Source: Chitinophagaceae bacterium (GTDB taxonomy: Bacteria; Bacteroidota; Bacteroidia; Chitinophagales; Chitinophagaceae). From it: a stretch of 32,515 nt of DNA. A program made the position numbers and the translations under genes. Below, piece by piece: positions 24,701 through 31,972 of the stretch (positions are counted from its first letter, which is position 1; each line of letters begins with the position of its first letter). The notes under the pieces were generated by a model. That model saw only the letters and a program-made list of their open reading frames with translations, ran no database searches and had not been told where the DNA came from. The stretch covers positions 1 through 32,515 of the forward strand of contig SCQT01000195.1 of the NCBI GenBank assembly GCA_004322015.1, given 5' to 3'.

Positions 24701-25318
24701 GATTGAGACTTCTCTATATTTATAACCAATAAAAGAAAAAACTAAGATGGAATTATCCGGTGCATTCAACAAATAATTTCCATGTACGTCCGTAACCGTT
24801 CCTATATTAGTCCCTTTTACCTGCACCGTAACTCCAATGAGTGGATTTCCCAGACTATCAGTCACCTTTCCATGAACAGGTTGAACTGTCAGTAAATTTT
24901 CATCATTCTCTCGAATAATTACTAAGTTACCATCCATAATCTTATAGCCTAACGACGTGCCTTTCACTACAGCATTCAGGACTTCGGGGATCGTCACCTG
25001 CTTTAATTCCAAGTTAACCTTCGCTTCGCCTTCCAACTCATCATTATTATAATAAAACACATATCCTGATTTCTTTTCCAGATAGCGAAGTACCTTGGAA
25101 ATTTTAGCGTCTTTAAAATTTACAGACACCTTATTCTGGGAATATCCGGTAGCAGATACTTGCATCAATCCCAGGAATAAGAAAAGGCAGGTCAGTTTCG
25201 TCATAAGGATCAGCTTTCGTAAAAATGGAGAAAATTTACGCTTCACCCTGCCGGTCCGAGAGATATTATCACAATCTCTTAAACCCCTTTGGGTAAACAA
25301 ATAATTCATAACTTGCAT
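21785..25318 (-). CDS. SusC/RagA-family TonB-dependent transporter with STN domain (locus 2)
   Basis: Outer-membrane glycan importer and signal transducer, 1177 residues. After a long basic N-terminus comes the signal peptide core (LTCLFLFLGLMQVSATGYSQ, to about residue 61), then an STN domain about 65-130 (NFKDAKISKVLRYLEKKSGY), a carboxypeptidase-regulatory-like domain about 147-225, the VVVGYG box, the plug (DAASAAIYGGRAANGVILIT) and the barrel. Two ATGs are possible, at 25318 and at 25309 (codon 4). The second aligns better with susC1 when the overlapping antisense promoter motifs are compared, so the protein may begin MNYLFTQRG. It follows anti-sigma after a 255-bp gap holding a predicted antisense RNA. 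Confidence 0.96.
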   Translation of the reverse strand: MQVMNYLFTQRGLRDCDNISRTGRVKRKFSPFLRKLILMTKLTCLFLFLGLMQVSATGYSQNKVSVNFKDAKISKVLRYLEKKSGYVFYYNNDELEGEAKVNLELKQVTIPEVLNAVVKGTSLGYKIMDGNLVIIRENDENLLTVQPVHGKVTDSLGNPLIGVTVQVKGTNIGTVTDVHGNYLLNAPDNSILVFSFIGYKYREVSIGGKSSVNVTLSASNTGLNEVVVVGYGTQKKVDLTGAVATVGSDKLESRPLVNLGDGLEGLIPNLNVNLGSGQPGTAATYNVRGLTTIDKNSSSAPLILVDGVQRDPNLIDPNDVASVTVLKDAASAAIYGGRAANGVILITTKSGVKGKTQISYSESYTTSRPTNLPNYVSSAGYIQLFNSAQRTGALTGGYTSSDPLTALDSTMAAAYMKDPAHNPDAYPDPGNPNKYRYVGNTNWVKVLYPGWAPQQDHHLSVSGGAGKTTYAASLGYFRQEGLEKVAHQIYERFTPNLKINSDITKWLTVNMSMSATHTDNNQGARTRINQGGSWIPGDLRPLMPVYNPDGHFSGQGSYSNPVAILTLSGRDIDQVNDLWATGRVILKPVKHLTITSDYTWNSYSEFDKANLIPFNEYGVNGVFLDIFPWTNPSQVSEKKQNNDYTALNAYATYENTFGSKNYFKALIGYNQEYHHYRLSNALARNLIDPELPAIGANNDTKPTVGGTETASALVGTFFRINYIYDHKYLLEINGRYDGTSRFQPNDRYAFSPSVSAGWDIAQESFMQNLRNTIDELKIRGSYGELPNQLAPPPPNNISSSAQYPYIATMPTGTVGYLFNNEPGITVGTPRLISPTFTWEKVQTKDVGIDYSLLRDRLSGSFDYFITDTKDMVVASQQLPAVLGTSAPPTNSASLRTRGWELSITWNDNLLNDKLHYSATLGLSDSYSTITKYSGNPTYSLNDYYPGERLGNIWGFVTEGFYTSDAKAQAVDNSALAGYKWLAGDIQYRDLNGDGKIDRGNSTLANPGDEKIIGNNTPRYKFGFNLNVSYKDFDLALFVQGVLKSDFDPTRSNVFNAFPYDEWGIPYAYAMNYWTPQNPNAYFARPRFAGYGNEQTQTKYLQNAAYGRVKQITLGYSLPKQLIGRLNIQRVRVYVTGSNLITITSLFKGFDPEIVNFGGGYNTYPINKSVSFGLRITL

Positions 25319-25321
25319 TGT

Positions 25322-25400
25322 TTTTTTTATTTAAAATAGTGAGGAAATACAGTGGTGTTTTCTCGATGCGGGGAATATGCCAGTATTCCCCGTTTTTTTT
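25322..25400 (+). ncRNA. Predicted cis-antisense small RNA of the susC2 leader
   Basis: About 79 nt with two consecutive stem-loops. Stem 1 pairs 25341-25350 with 25355-25364 (10 bp, loop AGTG), and two of its pairs are G-U wobbles. These would be C-A mismatches in RNA from the other strand, so the fold belongs to plus-strand RNA. Stem 2 is the terminator. The candidate promoter is weaker than in locus 1: TTTG at 25288-25291, a 17-nt spacer and TAACTTGC at 25309-25316, overlapping the susC2 start codons. The layout repeats that of locus 1 without sequence similarity, as expected for locus-specific antisense regulators. The 5' end is a guess. Confidence 0.55.
25369..25400 (+). terminator. Intrinsic terminator on the plus strand in the susC2 leader
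   Basis: A perfect 9-bp stem, CGGGGAATA (25369-25377) with TATTCCCCG (25384-25392), a 6-nt loop and T8 at 25393-25400. It is oriented against susC2, and no plus-strand protein gene precedes it. It is the strongest terminator signature in the window. Confidence 0.82.
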
Positions 25401-25489
25401 CGAAAAGCTCACGGAGGAGCATGGGCACGGTATTTATCTAATGGAAATATATTCTTCATAAAATGTTTTTTTAATTCAGGAGTTAAAAA

Positions 25490-25517
25490 TTCCAAATAAC
25501 AAATTTCAAATAACAAA
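25490..25517. repeat. 14-bp tandem repeat made of heptamers
   Basis: TTCCAAATAACAAA followed directly by TTTCAAATAACAAA (13 of 14 identical). Each unit is itself two heptamers ending in CAAA. It lies 57 bp downstream of the anti-sigma stop codon, in the gap before susC2. No further function is visible. Confidence 0.75.
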
Positions 25518-25573
25518 TAGTGCTCAATGTTCAACAAATCCTGATCAGCGAGCATCAAATCAGGAAAATATTA

Positions 25574-26659
25574 TTACTTGATAATAACATCCTTATCCTG
25601 AATCGTATATTGAAACGGTTTAATCATTTGCAGTATCTTCAACAGTTTATCCAGGGACAGATTGTCCGCCCTTCCGGTAAAATGCTGTTGGGCCAATACA
25701 GAATCTTCAATCATAATATTGACTCCATACCAGCGATCCAACCGCTGCGCCAGTGAGGATAAAGGTTCATCTTCAAATACCAGCAAATTTTCTTTCCAGG
25801 CCGTTTCAGGAATAATATTATCCACGCTCTTTAAAGGTTGAAGCATTACATTTGTCGAAATGGGATCTGCTGTTTGTATGGGTTTTATCTGATCGCGGCC
25901 TTTGTTTTTGACAGCCACTGTCCCACTCTGTTCATTATTTACCACTACCTTTTGATCAGGTTTCAGATAGATTTTCTGGTTTTGTCCATTCTGATTGACG
26001 ATCACCTCCACGGACCCTTTGATCAGAGATGTTTCCGAAAAATTTTCATCAGGATAAGCTTTCACATCAAACTCTGTTCCCAACACTTTGATATTCATAT
26101 TGGCGGCATGCACTATAAAAGGTCTTGCAGCGTTATGTTTGACCATAAAATATGCTTCTCCTTTTAGATATACCTCTCTCTTTTTTTTGTCAAAATGATC
26201 ATTATAACGCAGAGTGCTTCCGGCGTTCAGCCATACTTCAGAACCATCAGGCAGGTGAAGGATGCTTTTCATACCGTCCGCCGTGGCTACCTGTTGCCAT
26301 CCGTCAGTGGTTCCGGATATATGAGCATATCTTAAAACAAGTATCATAGCTGCCAGTGCAATGAGACAAAGAACTGACAGAGCACCTGCCCTCACTTTCC
26401 TTTGATTATACCGGAAACGTCTGCTTTTTACTGCCTTCTCAAAGCCGGTATCCTTTCCTCTGAGGATCTTTTCTATAATTATTTCTTTTTTTTCTTCAGA
26501 GAGAGCGGGTTTCAATTTCCACTTCAGTTGTTGCAATAAGCCGGCTTTCAGCCAGTTATCTGGATATTCCAGCAACAATTCTTCTAACTCCACCTTTTCC
26601 TCCATACTGAGGTGGTTGGCGTAATATTTAGCCAAAAGTTCCCAAAGCCTTTCGTTCAT
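25574..26659 (-). CDS. FecR-family anti-sigma factor (locus 2)
   Basis: Membrane regulator linking the SusC2 STN domain to the cognate sigma factor, 361 residues. It has a cytoplasmic N-terminus (LLAKYYANHLSMEEKVELEELL), one membrane segment about 92-109 (ALSVLCLIALAAMILVL), a FecR domain about 120-225 (LHLPDGSEVWLNAGSTLRY, LKGEAYFMV, VLGTEFDVKAY) and a C-terminal DUF4974/STN-like domain about 290-361 (LVFEDEPLSSLAQRLDRWYG). The order sigma, anti-sigma, SusC, SusD is canonical. It lies 93 nt after the sigma gene. Confidence 0.95.
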   Translation of the reverse strand: MNERLWELLAKYYANHLSMEEKVELEELLLEYPDNWLKAGLLQQLKWKLKPALSEEKKEIIIEKILRGKDTGFEKAVKSRRFRYNQRKVRAGALSVLCLIALAAMILVLRYAHISGTTDGWQQVATADGMKSILHLPDGSEVWLNAGSTLRYNDHFDKKKREVYLKGEAYFMVKHNAARPFIVHAANMNIKVLGTEFDVKAYPDENFSETSLIKGSVEVIVNQNGQNQKIYLKPDQKVVVNNEQSGTVAVKNKGRDQIKPIQTADPISTNVMLQPLKSVDNIIPETAWKENLLVFEDEPLSSLAQRLDRWYGVNIMIEDSVLAQQHFTGRADNLSLDKLLKILQMIKPFQYTIQDKDVIIK

Positions 26660-26752
26660 GTTAAATAGTCAAGTGTAGCGATCTTATTGTGGCTGCTTTT
26701 TTATTAAAGACAACGAAGAAGAAAAAAACAATTAAAGGAGATCAAAAAATTT

Positions 26753-27319
26753 TCAGGAAAGGAAACGGTGATGATCCGGAACAAGCTCTTGCCATATCTT
26801 TTTAAGGGCAATAGTCATTTGCACGTTTACAGTAGCGGGAGAAATATCAAGCAGTTCTGCCACTTCCCGGTAGCTAAGCCCGTCTTCCTTCACCAGCACA
26901 AATATCTGGCGACAGCGCCCGGGTAACGCATTAATCACCTGTTCAATACGAAGTACGTTCTCTCTGCTGATAGCTACCTCTTCAGGGTTCAGATAATGGG
27001 ATCCAACGGCTTCCAGAAAATATCCGGGTTCGGCAGCGGATTCTTTTTGCCTGTTCTTTTTTTTCAGATAATTTAAAGAAGTATTTTTTATTGCCTTATA
27101 GAGGTAGAAAATGAATTGTTCGCCTGCAGGCAGGTTTTCCCGATGCAACCAGATATTCAGGAATACGTCGGAAATGATCTCCTCAGCATCTTCCGCATTT
27201 TTTATGATACTACAGGCAAATTGATATGTTTTATCGCTGAATTGATGAACCAACCTGCGAAAAGCATCCTCATTCCCGAAGGAAATATCAAAAAGCATTT
27301 GAGATAAAGATTGCTGCAT
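26753..27319 (-). CDS. ECF RNA polymerase sigma-70 factor (locus 2)
   Basis: Alternative sigma factor expected to activate susC2 transcription once released by the adjacent FecR protein. The 188-residue protein shows region 2 about 20-90 (DAEEIISDVFLNIWLHRENL, then FYLYKAIKNTSLNYLKKK) and region 4 about 125-180 (LPGRCRQIFVLVKEDGLSYREVAELLDIS with a helix-turn-helix). It has an ATG start and, unlike the locus 1 sigma factor, no hydrophobic tail. It is the first gene of locus 2 and is divergent from the aldehyde dehydrogenase gene. Confidence 0.95.
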   Translation of the reverse strand: MQQSLSQMLFDISFGNEDAFRRLVHQFSDKTYQFACSIIKNAEDAEEIISDVFLNIWLHRENLPAGEQFIFYLYKAIKNTSLNYLKKKNRQKESAAEPGYFLEAVGSHYLNPEEVAISRENVLRIEQVINALPGRCRQIFVLVKEDGLSYREVAELLDISPATVNVQMTIALKKIWQELVPDHHRFLS

Positions 27320-27330
27320 GTATCGTGTAA

Positions 27331-27375
27331 GCTGCCTTGCAGCAAATGTATGATAAAAAAATAACGTGGTTTCAA
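27331..27375 (-). promoter_or_regulatory. Promoter and palindrome upstream of the locus 2 sigma gene
   Basis: On the minus strand TACATTTG (27350-27343) is an exact -7 element. A TTG at 27375-27373 lies 22 nt further upstream, slightly too far for an ideal -33. Transcription would start near 27336. Directly at that point is a perfect palindrome, GCTGC-CTT-GCAGC (27331-27343), which overlaps the -7 element by one base. It could be an operator or a 5' mRNA hairpin. The leader would be only about 18 nt. Confidence 0.5.
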
Positions 27376-27475
27376 TGGTATATTACCTACTTTTGATAGT
27401 ATTTTAACAGAGAACAAAAAGGTTTCCGGATCATTCAATTTTGAGTTCATTCTCATAAGAGAGATAACCATTCTT

Positions 27476-27505
27476 TTTGACAATGAAATAAAACCCTTAG
27501 TTTTG
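27476..27505 (+). promoter_or_regulatory. Promoter of the aldehyde dehydrogenase gene
   Basis: TTTG (27476-27479), an 18-nt spacer and TAGTTTTG (27498-27505) match the Bacteroidota consensus. The predicted start is near 27512, giving a leader of about 106 nt in which no stable hairpin was noticed. Confidence 0.7.
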
Positions 27506-27617
27506 AAGTTTGTTTTTACTCAGGAAAACCTAAAGCATCTCATAGTTATATACCTAATAAATAAGGTTTAAATACAGAGAAGAAAAAGAATTTTATTTAT
27601 CTGAAAAACATCTAATC

Positions 27618-29147
27618 ATGATAGATTTTTTAAAAAAACTCTCCATTGAAAGTGAAAATAGCGGGGTTTCCACCGGCTCAAAATGGATGAATTCCAGCGA
27701 AACATCCATTATCTCTTATTCTCCTGTGGACGGCAAAGTAATTGGAGAGGTAACTACTTCTTCCAGAAAATCTTATGATAAAGTGGTAAAAACGGCGCAA
27801 GAAGCCTTTCTCCTATGGCGGGAGATACCGGCGCCGCGCAGGGGAGAAATTGTCCGTCAGGTGGGCCAGGCGCTTCGCGAGAAAAAAGATGCGCTGGGAA
27901 GATTAGTGTCCTATGAAATGGGCAAAAGTTTGCAGGAAGGCTGGGGTGAAGTACAGGAAATGATTGACATTAATGATTTCGCAGTCGGTTTATCCAGGCA
28001 ATTGCACGGGCTGACTATGGCATCGGAAAGGCCTGATCACCGTATGTTCGAACAGTGGTACCCTGTCGGCATCACCGCCATCATCACTGCTTTTAATTTT
28101 CCGGTGTCTGTCTGGAGCTGGAACGCCTTCATAGCCTTGGTTTGTGGCAATGTTATTCTATGGAAACCGTCAGAAAAGGTACCCTTATGCGCAGTTGCAT
28201 GCCAGAAAATCATTGCAGAGGTATTTGCAAAAAACAATGTTTCCGAAGGAGTCTCTAATTTAGTGACCGGCGGAAAAGAAGTGGGTGAATGGATCACCAG
28301 TGATGAACGTATCCCCTTAGTCTCCGCTACGGGCTCTACACGCATGGGGAAAGCTATCGCAGTAGCTGTAGGCGCCAGACTCGGGAAAACCATTTTAGAG
28401 CTTGGCGGCAACAACGCCATTATTATTTCAGAAAAGGCCGACCCGGATACGGCTCTGACAGGCAGCTTATTTGGTGCGGTGGGCACTGCCGGCCAGCGTT
28501 GTACCACTACCCGCAGGCTGATTATCCATGAATCAATATATGAGGGATTTAAGAGAAAGTTAGCAGATGCTTATAAGCAATTGAGAATAGGAGATCCTTT
28601 AGATGAAAAAAATCATGTGGGACCATTAATAGATAAAGAGGCCGTGAAAAATTATTCCGAAGCTTTAAAAGAAATTAAAAAAGAAGGTGGAAAATTTATT
28701 GTTGAGGGAGGAATATTAAAAGGCAAGGGTTATGAAAGCGGTTGCTATGTATTGCCGGCAGTGGCCGAAGTAAAAAATGATCTTAAGATTGTACAGAAAG
28801 AAACTTTTGCGCCTATTTTATATGTTATGAAATATAAGAACATCGAAGATGCTATCGCCATGCAAAATAATGTCCCGCAGGGATTATCATCGGCTATTAT
28901 GACATTAGATCTGCGTGAGGCAGAAAAATTCTTATCTGTAGCAGGTTCGGACTGCGGTATCGCCAATGTGAATATAGGCACCAGCGGCGCTGAAATAGGC
29001 GGAGCCTTTGGAGGTGAAAAAGAAACAGGTGGTGGCAGGGAATCCGGTTCAGATGCCTGGAAAGCTTATATGCGGCGACAAACCAATACCATCAACTATT
29101 CACATGACCTGCCGTTAGCACAGGGGATCAAGTTTGATTTGGGGTAA
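27618..29147 (+). CDS. ALDH7-family aldehyde dehydrogenase (probable aminoadipate-semialdehyde dehydrogenase)
   Basis: Cytoplasmic NAD(P)-dependent enzyme oxidising an aldehyde to an acid; the closest known family is antiquitin/ALDH7A1 and bacterial piperideine-6-carboxylate dehydrogenase, which convert alpha-aminoadipate semialdehyde to aminoadipate in lysine breakdown. The 509-residue length fits. Catalytic residues are Asn160 (AFNFP), Glu261 (ELGGNN) and the nucleophile Cys295 (GQRCTTTRR), with the cofactor loop GSTRMGK at 239-245. The C-terminus GGGRESGSDAWKAYMRRQT is typical of ALDH7. There are no other lysine pathway genes here, so the substrate remains an inference from family. It is the only plus-strand protein gene and is unrelated to the neighbouring glycan locus. 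Confidence 0.9.
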   Translation: MIDFLKKLSIESENSGVSTGSKWMNSSETSIISYSPVDGKVIGEVTTSSRKSYDKVVKTAQEAFLLWREIPAPRRGEIVRQVGQALREKKDALGRLVSYEMGKSLQEGWGEVQEMIDINDFAVGLSRQLHGLTMASERPDHRMFEQWYPVGITAIITAFNFPVSVWSWNAFIALVCGNVILWKPSEKVPLCAVACQKIIAEVFAKNNVSEGVSNLVTGGKEVGEWITSDERIPLVSATGSTRMGKAIAVAVGARLGKTILELGGNNAIIISEKADPDTALTGSLFGAVGTAGQRCTTTRRLIIHESIYEGFKRKLADAYKQLRIGDPLDEKNHVGPLIDKEAVKNYSEALKEIKKEGGKFIVEGGILKGKGYESGCYVLPAVAEVKNDLKIVQKETFAPILYVMKYKNIEDAIAMQNNVPQGLSSAIMTLDLREAEKFLSVAGSDCGIANVNIGTSGAEIGGAFGGEKETGGGRESGSDAWKAYMRRQTNTINYSHDLPLAQGIKFDLG

Positions 29148-29161
29148 ATATAAGTTTCAAG

Positions 29162-29308
29162 TTCCAGGTTTCAGGTTTCAGGTTTCAGGCATTGACAGGT
29201 TTCATTTTGATACAATTTCTGAAACCACCCTTGGAACCATTCTGGAACTATCCTGAAACAACCCTGGAACCATCCTGGAACTATTCTGAAACTATCCTGG
29301 AACGTTCT
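29162..29308. repeat. Inverted pair of short tandem arrays between convergent genes
   Basis: Left array: TTCCAGG then three TTTCAGG (29162-29189, 7-bp unit). Right array: eight 11-bp units starting TGAAAC or TGGAAC (29220-29308, with one extra T at 29231). In the right array every third unit is TGAAAC and the others TGGAAC, giving a 33-bp higher-order period. The left array is the reverse complement of the same CCTGAAA/CCTGGAA word, so the arrays face each other and can pair. They fill almost the whole gap between the two converging genes, suggesting a bidirectional terminator or transcription barrier. Confidence 0.8.
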
Positions 29309-29309
29309 T

Positions 29310-31883
29310 TTATTTCTTTTTTACAGGTTTTTTAGTTGATGAAACAGGTTGCGCAGGAACTTCAGGAAGGGGTCCCATTTTCAATCTTCTCGTAATCTCC
29401 AAAGCCAATCCAGCCAGGACTAACAAGATCAATATTATTGATGAAATCCCCGATATCTCTTGTCCTAGAAAATACGTTTTAGGGTGAAACTTAAATTCAA
29501 TCTGATGTTTTCCGGCAGGGATGACTAACCCACGAAAAGCGTAATCTACACGAATGATCGGGGATTCTTTTCCATCAATATATGCTTTCCATCCCGCAGG
29601 ATAATATATTTCTGAAAATACTGCCAATCCATTCTGGGTATTATCAGAGGCATATTGCATATCGTTCAAAGAATAATGCGTCAGTTGAACTTTTGCTGAG
29701 GAATCAGAGGCCACAAAATTATCTTTTATTTCATTTTTCAATGATTGATTAATTACGGCTATTACCGCAGGATCAAAATGATCCATAGCCAGCATTTCAC
29801 TATCGGCATTGGGTTCCCACCGGATGTTTTGGACAAACCAGGCATTTCCTAATGCATTGTCATTCTTTACAGGGGCTCCGCCGGGGTTAATAATAAAGTA
29901 TTTTGTATTCAACAAATTCAGGATAGCGGAATGAGTGAATATTTGGAGATCAGAAGAATCCAACGTTTTTTTACTCTGTAATTCCCCATAGATCTTTTGA
30001 ATGGCAGGCGATATCTGAAAGTCTATCAGATCCTGGTAGCGCCATAACTTGGCGGGGCTGTAGCCGCCTACCGAATTATGGAAATAGGAAGTCATCGCAT
30101 CATTAAAGATATTCTGCATTCCGACACTCAGGTTCAATACCCTGTAATCCGGATCCTTATCCTGCATTATCTGCTGATCTGCCGGGCCCGGCTGAATGAT
30201 AGCTGCCAGTTCATCCGAAGGTACATAGTTGTTACTGTTCAAATAACGGCTGTCCACCCTGAAAAGATCAAAAAGCAAGAGGATGCCGGCGATTATAAAG
30301 AAAGGAACCGCTTTTATTTTTTCTTTAATAAAAGCCCATAGTGCAGCAAAGAACAACAGCGCCAGGATAAGAGAACGAATGGCATCTTTACGCATCAGAG
30401 CCGCGCGATCGTCTCTTACGGCATTCATCACCTTTTCACCTGCCTGCTGTGCAAACGAAGCGTCATCCGGGCCGCCGGTATATCCCATTGAACCCACTAT
30501 GATCCAGAGTAAAACAATGATCCCTACGGTAATGTATAAGGTCTTTTTCAAACCATCCCAAACTTCCTTCTTACTCATTTTTCCTGCTAAAAGCTCGTTC
30601 AATGCCCAGCAGGCCATAATCACAAAAGTAAGCTGAGGGATGACCATCATCATAGAAGGAGCCCGGAACTTATTATATAACGGTAAATGATAAAACAGGA
30701 AGTCATTTAACACGGGAAAATTCTTCCCCCATGCCATAAAGAAGGATAATAAAGTAATGGCCAGCATCCACCATTTATGCTTGCTTTTTACTACAAAGAA
30801 AGAAAAAATAAACAGGAGACAGATCAACACGCCAAAATATACCGGAGTGGTAAACGGCTGGGGGCCCCAGTACAAGAAATGCTGAGCATAATTGCCTGCC
30901 TGCTGCTGTCCCAGCCCCATCTGAGAAAGCATCTGGAAAGTTTTTGAATTAGGAATAAATTCATCAGATTGCGGCGGACCACCGTAAATATTCGGTACAA
31001 GAATAGAAAAAGTTTCCAGTTTACCCAAGCTCCACATATAAGCATAATCAATATCTAATCCGCCCTTTTTAACCTGGGTTTCCGTATTGTTAACTAACGT
31101 AATCTGAGACTGGCTGCCGCGTGTGGAATATTTCGTATATTCATGTGTGATCAATAAATTATCTGAAGATGGAATAGCGGCAAGAATCGCTGTACCCACG
31201 CAAATCAATGAAGCGATCACAAATTTTTTAAACTGCTTTTCTTTAATAGCTATGATCAGTTGGCTGATGACAAAGAACCCAAGCAGGATTAATGTATAAT
31301 AAATGATCTGGTAATGATTATTGTATATCATTAATGCAGCCGAAAAGGCGGTCACCACCGCACCCGATAAATATCTTCCTCTGTAAACAAGTATCACTCC
31401 GGCCAACACCGGCGCCATCCATGCCATAGTCATTAATTCAGTCACATGCCCGGCAGTGATTAAAACCACATTAAAAGAACAGAAACCGTAAGCTACGGCT
31501 CCGAACAGGCGGATCCAATATTTAAAGCCCAGTACCCAAAGCAAAAAATACATACCCAGCATGGCTATGAAAAGCATATTCACGGGCATGGGTAACCAAA
31601 GTGTAGTGAGATTGTTTAAAAAAGCTACTTTATTAGATGAAGGGCCGGTATAAAACAGGTAAGAAGGCATACCCCCAAACATGCTGTTAGTCCATAACGG
31701 CGCCCGGTGGGTGGAATCATAGAACATTTTTCCGGCATGGGCCATCCCTTCCACCTGGGTCATATCTCCCTGTTGCACTGCTTCTCCCTGTAAAACCGGG
31801 TTGCAATATGCAAATCCTAAAACAATAAATACCGCCACAGCAATGGCATGTGGTAAGACATCTTTCTTCCAGTTGATCTTCAT
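29310..31883 (-). CDS. YfhO-family polytopic membrane protein
   Basis: Large membrane protein of the YfhO family, often grouped with GT-C-fold glycosyltransferases; the biochemical role in Bacteroidota is not settled. It has 857 residues. An N-terminal helix (about 11-30) leads to a periplasmic loop with TRAPLWTNSMFGGMPSY, followed by roughly a dozen hydrophobic segments to about residue 540, a soluble beta-rich domain (about 550-800) and a final helix (LILLVLAGLALEI) before a lysine-rich tail. The motif YPAGWKAYIDGKE is characteristic of the C-terminal part. It has its own consensus promoter. No neighbouring polymer biosynthesis genes are visible to suggest a substrate. Confidence 0.88.
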   Translation of the reverse strand: MKINWKKDVLPHAIAVAVFIVLGFAYCNPVLQGEAVQQGDMTQVEGMAHAGKMFYDSTHRAPLWTNSMFGGMPSYLFYTGPSSNKVAFLNNLTTLWLPMPVNMLFIAMLGMYFLLWVLGFKYWIRLFGAVAYGFCSFNVVLITAGHVTELMTMAWMAPVLAGVILVYRGRYLSGAVVTAFSAALMIYNNHYQIIYYTLILLGFFVISQLIIAIKEKQFKKFVIASLICVGTAILAAIPSSDNLLITHEYTKYSTRGSQSQITLVNNTETQVKKGGLDIDYAYMWSLGKLETFSILVPNIYGGPPQSDEFIPNSKTFQMLSQMGLGQQQAGNYAQHFLYWGPQPFTTPVYFGVLICLLFIFSFFVVKSKHKWWMLAITLLSFFMAWGKNFPVLNDFLFYHLPLYNKFRAPSMMMVIPQLTFVIMACWALNELLAGKMSKKEVWDGLKKTLYITVGIIVLLWIIVGSMGYTGGPDDASFAQQAGEKVMNAVRDDRAALMRKDAIRSLILALLFFAALWAFIKEKIKAVPFFIIAGILLLFDLFRVDSRYLNSNNYVPSDELAAIIQPGPADQQIMQDKDPDYRVLNLSVGMQNIFNDAMTSYFHNSVGGYSPAKLWRYQDLIDFQISPAIQKIYGELQSKKTLDSSDLQIFTHSAILNLLNTKYFIINPGGAPVKNDNALGNAWFVQNIRWEPNADSEMLAMDHFDPAVIAVINQSLKNEIKDNFVASDSSAKVQLTHYSLNDMQYASDNTQNGLAVFSEIYYPAGWKAYIDGKESPIIRVDYAFRGLVIPAGKHQIEFKFHPKTYFLGQEISGISSIILILLVLAGLALEITRRLKMGPLPEVPAQPVSSTKKPVKKK

Positions 31884-31930
31884 AATTTCAAGTTTGGGTT
31901 TATGATAACCTTGGGCTGAAAAACAGGGAA

Positions 31931-31961
31931 CAAACGTACGGAAGATAATTTACTCGACAAA
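31931..31961 (-). promoter_or_regulatory. Promoter of the YfhO-family gene
   Basis: On the minus strand TTTG (31961-31958), a 19-nt spacer and TACGTTTG (31938-31931) match the Bacteroidota consensus exactly. The predicted start is near 31925, about 42 nt before the ATG at 31883. Confidence 0.75.
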
Positions 31962-31972
31962 CAGGAATAACT

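Noticed and set aside
27202-27483. Minus-strand 93-codon frame overlapping the locus 2 sigma gene and its promoter
   Set aside because: Out of frame with the sigma factor, spans its promoter, and has no recognisable protein features.
28037-28507. Minus-strand open frame of 156 codons inside the aldehyde dehydrogenase gene
   Set aside because: Shadow of the ALDH catalytic region; the composition follows the codon pattern of the real gene.
29220-29308. Possible CRISPR array
   Set aside because: Units are 11 bp, directly adjacent and without unique spacers; no cas genes are present.
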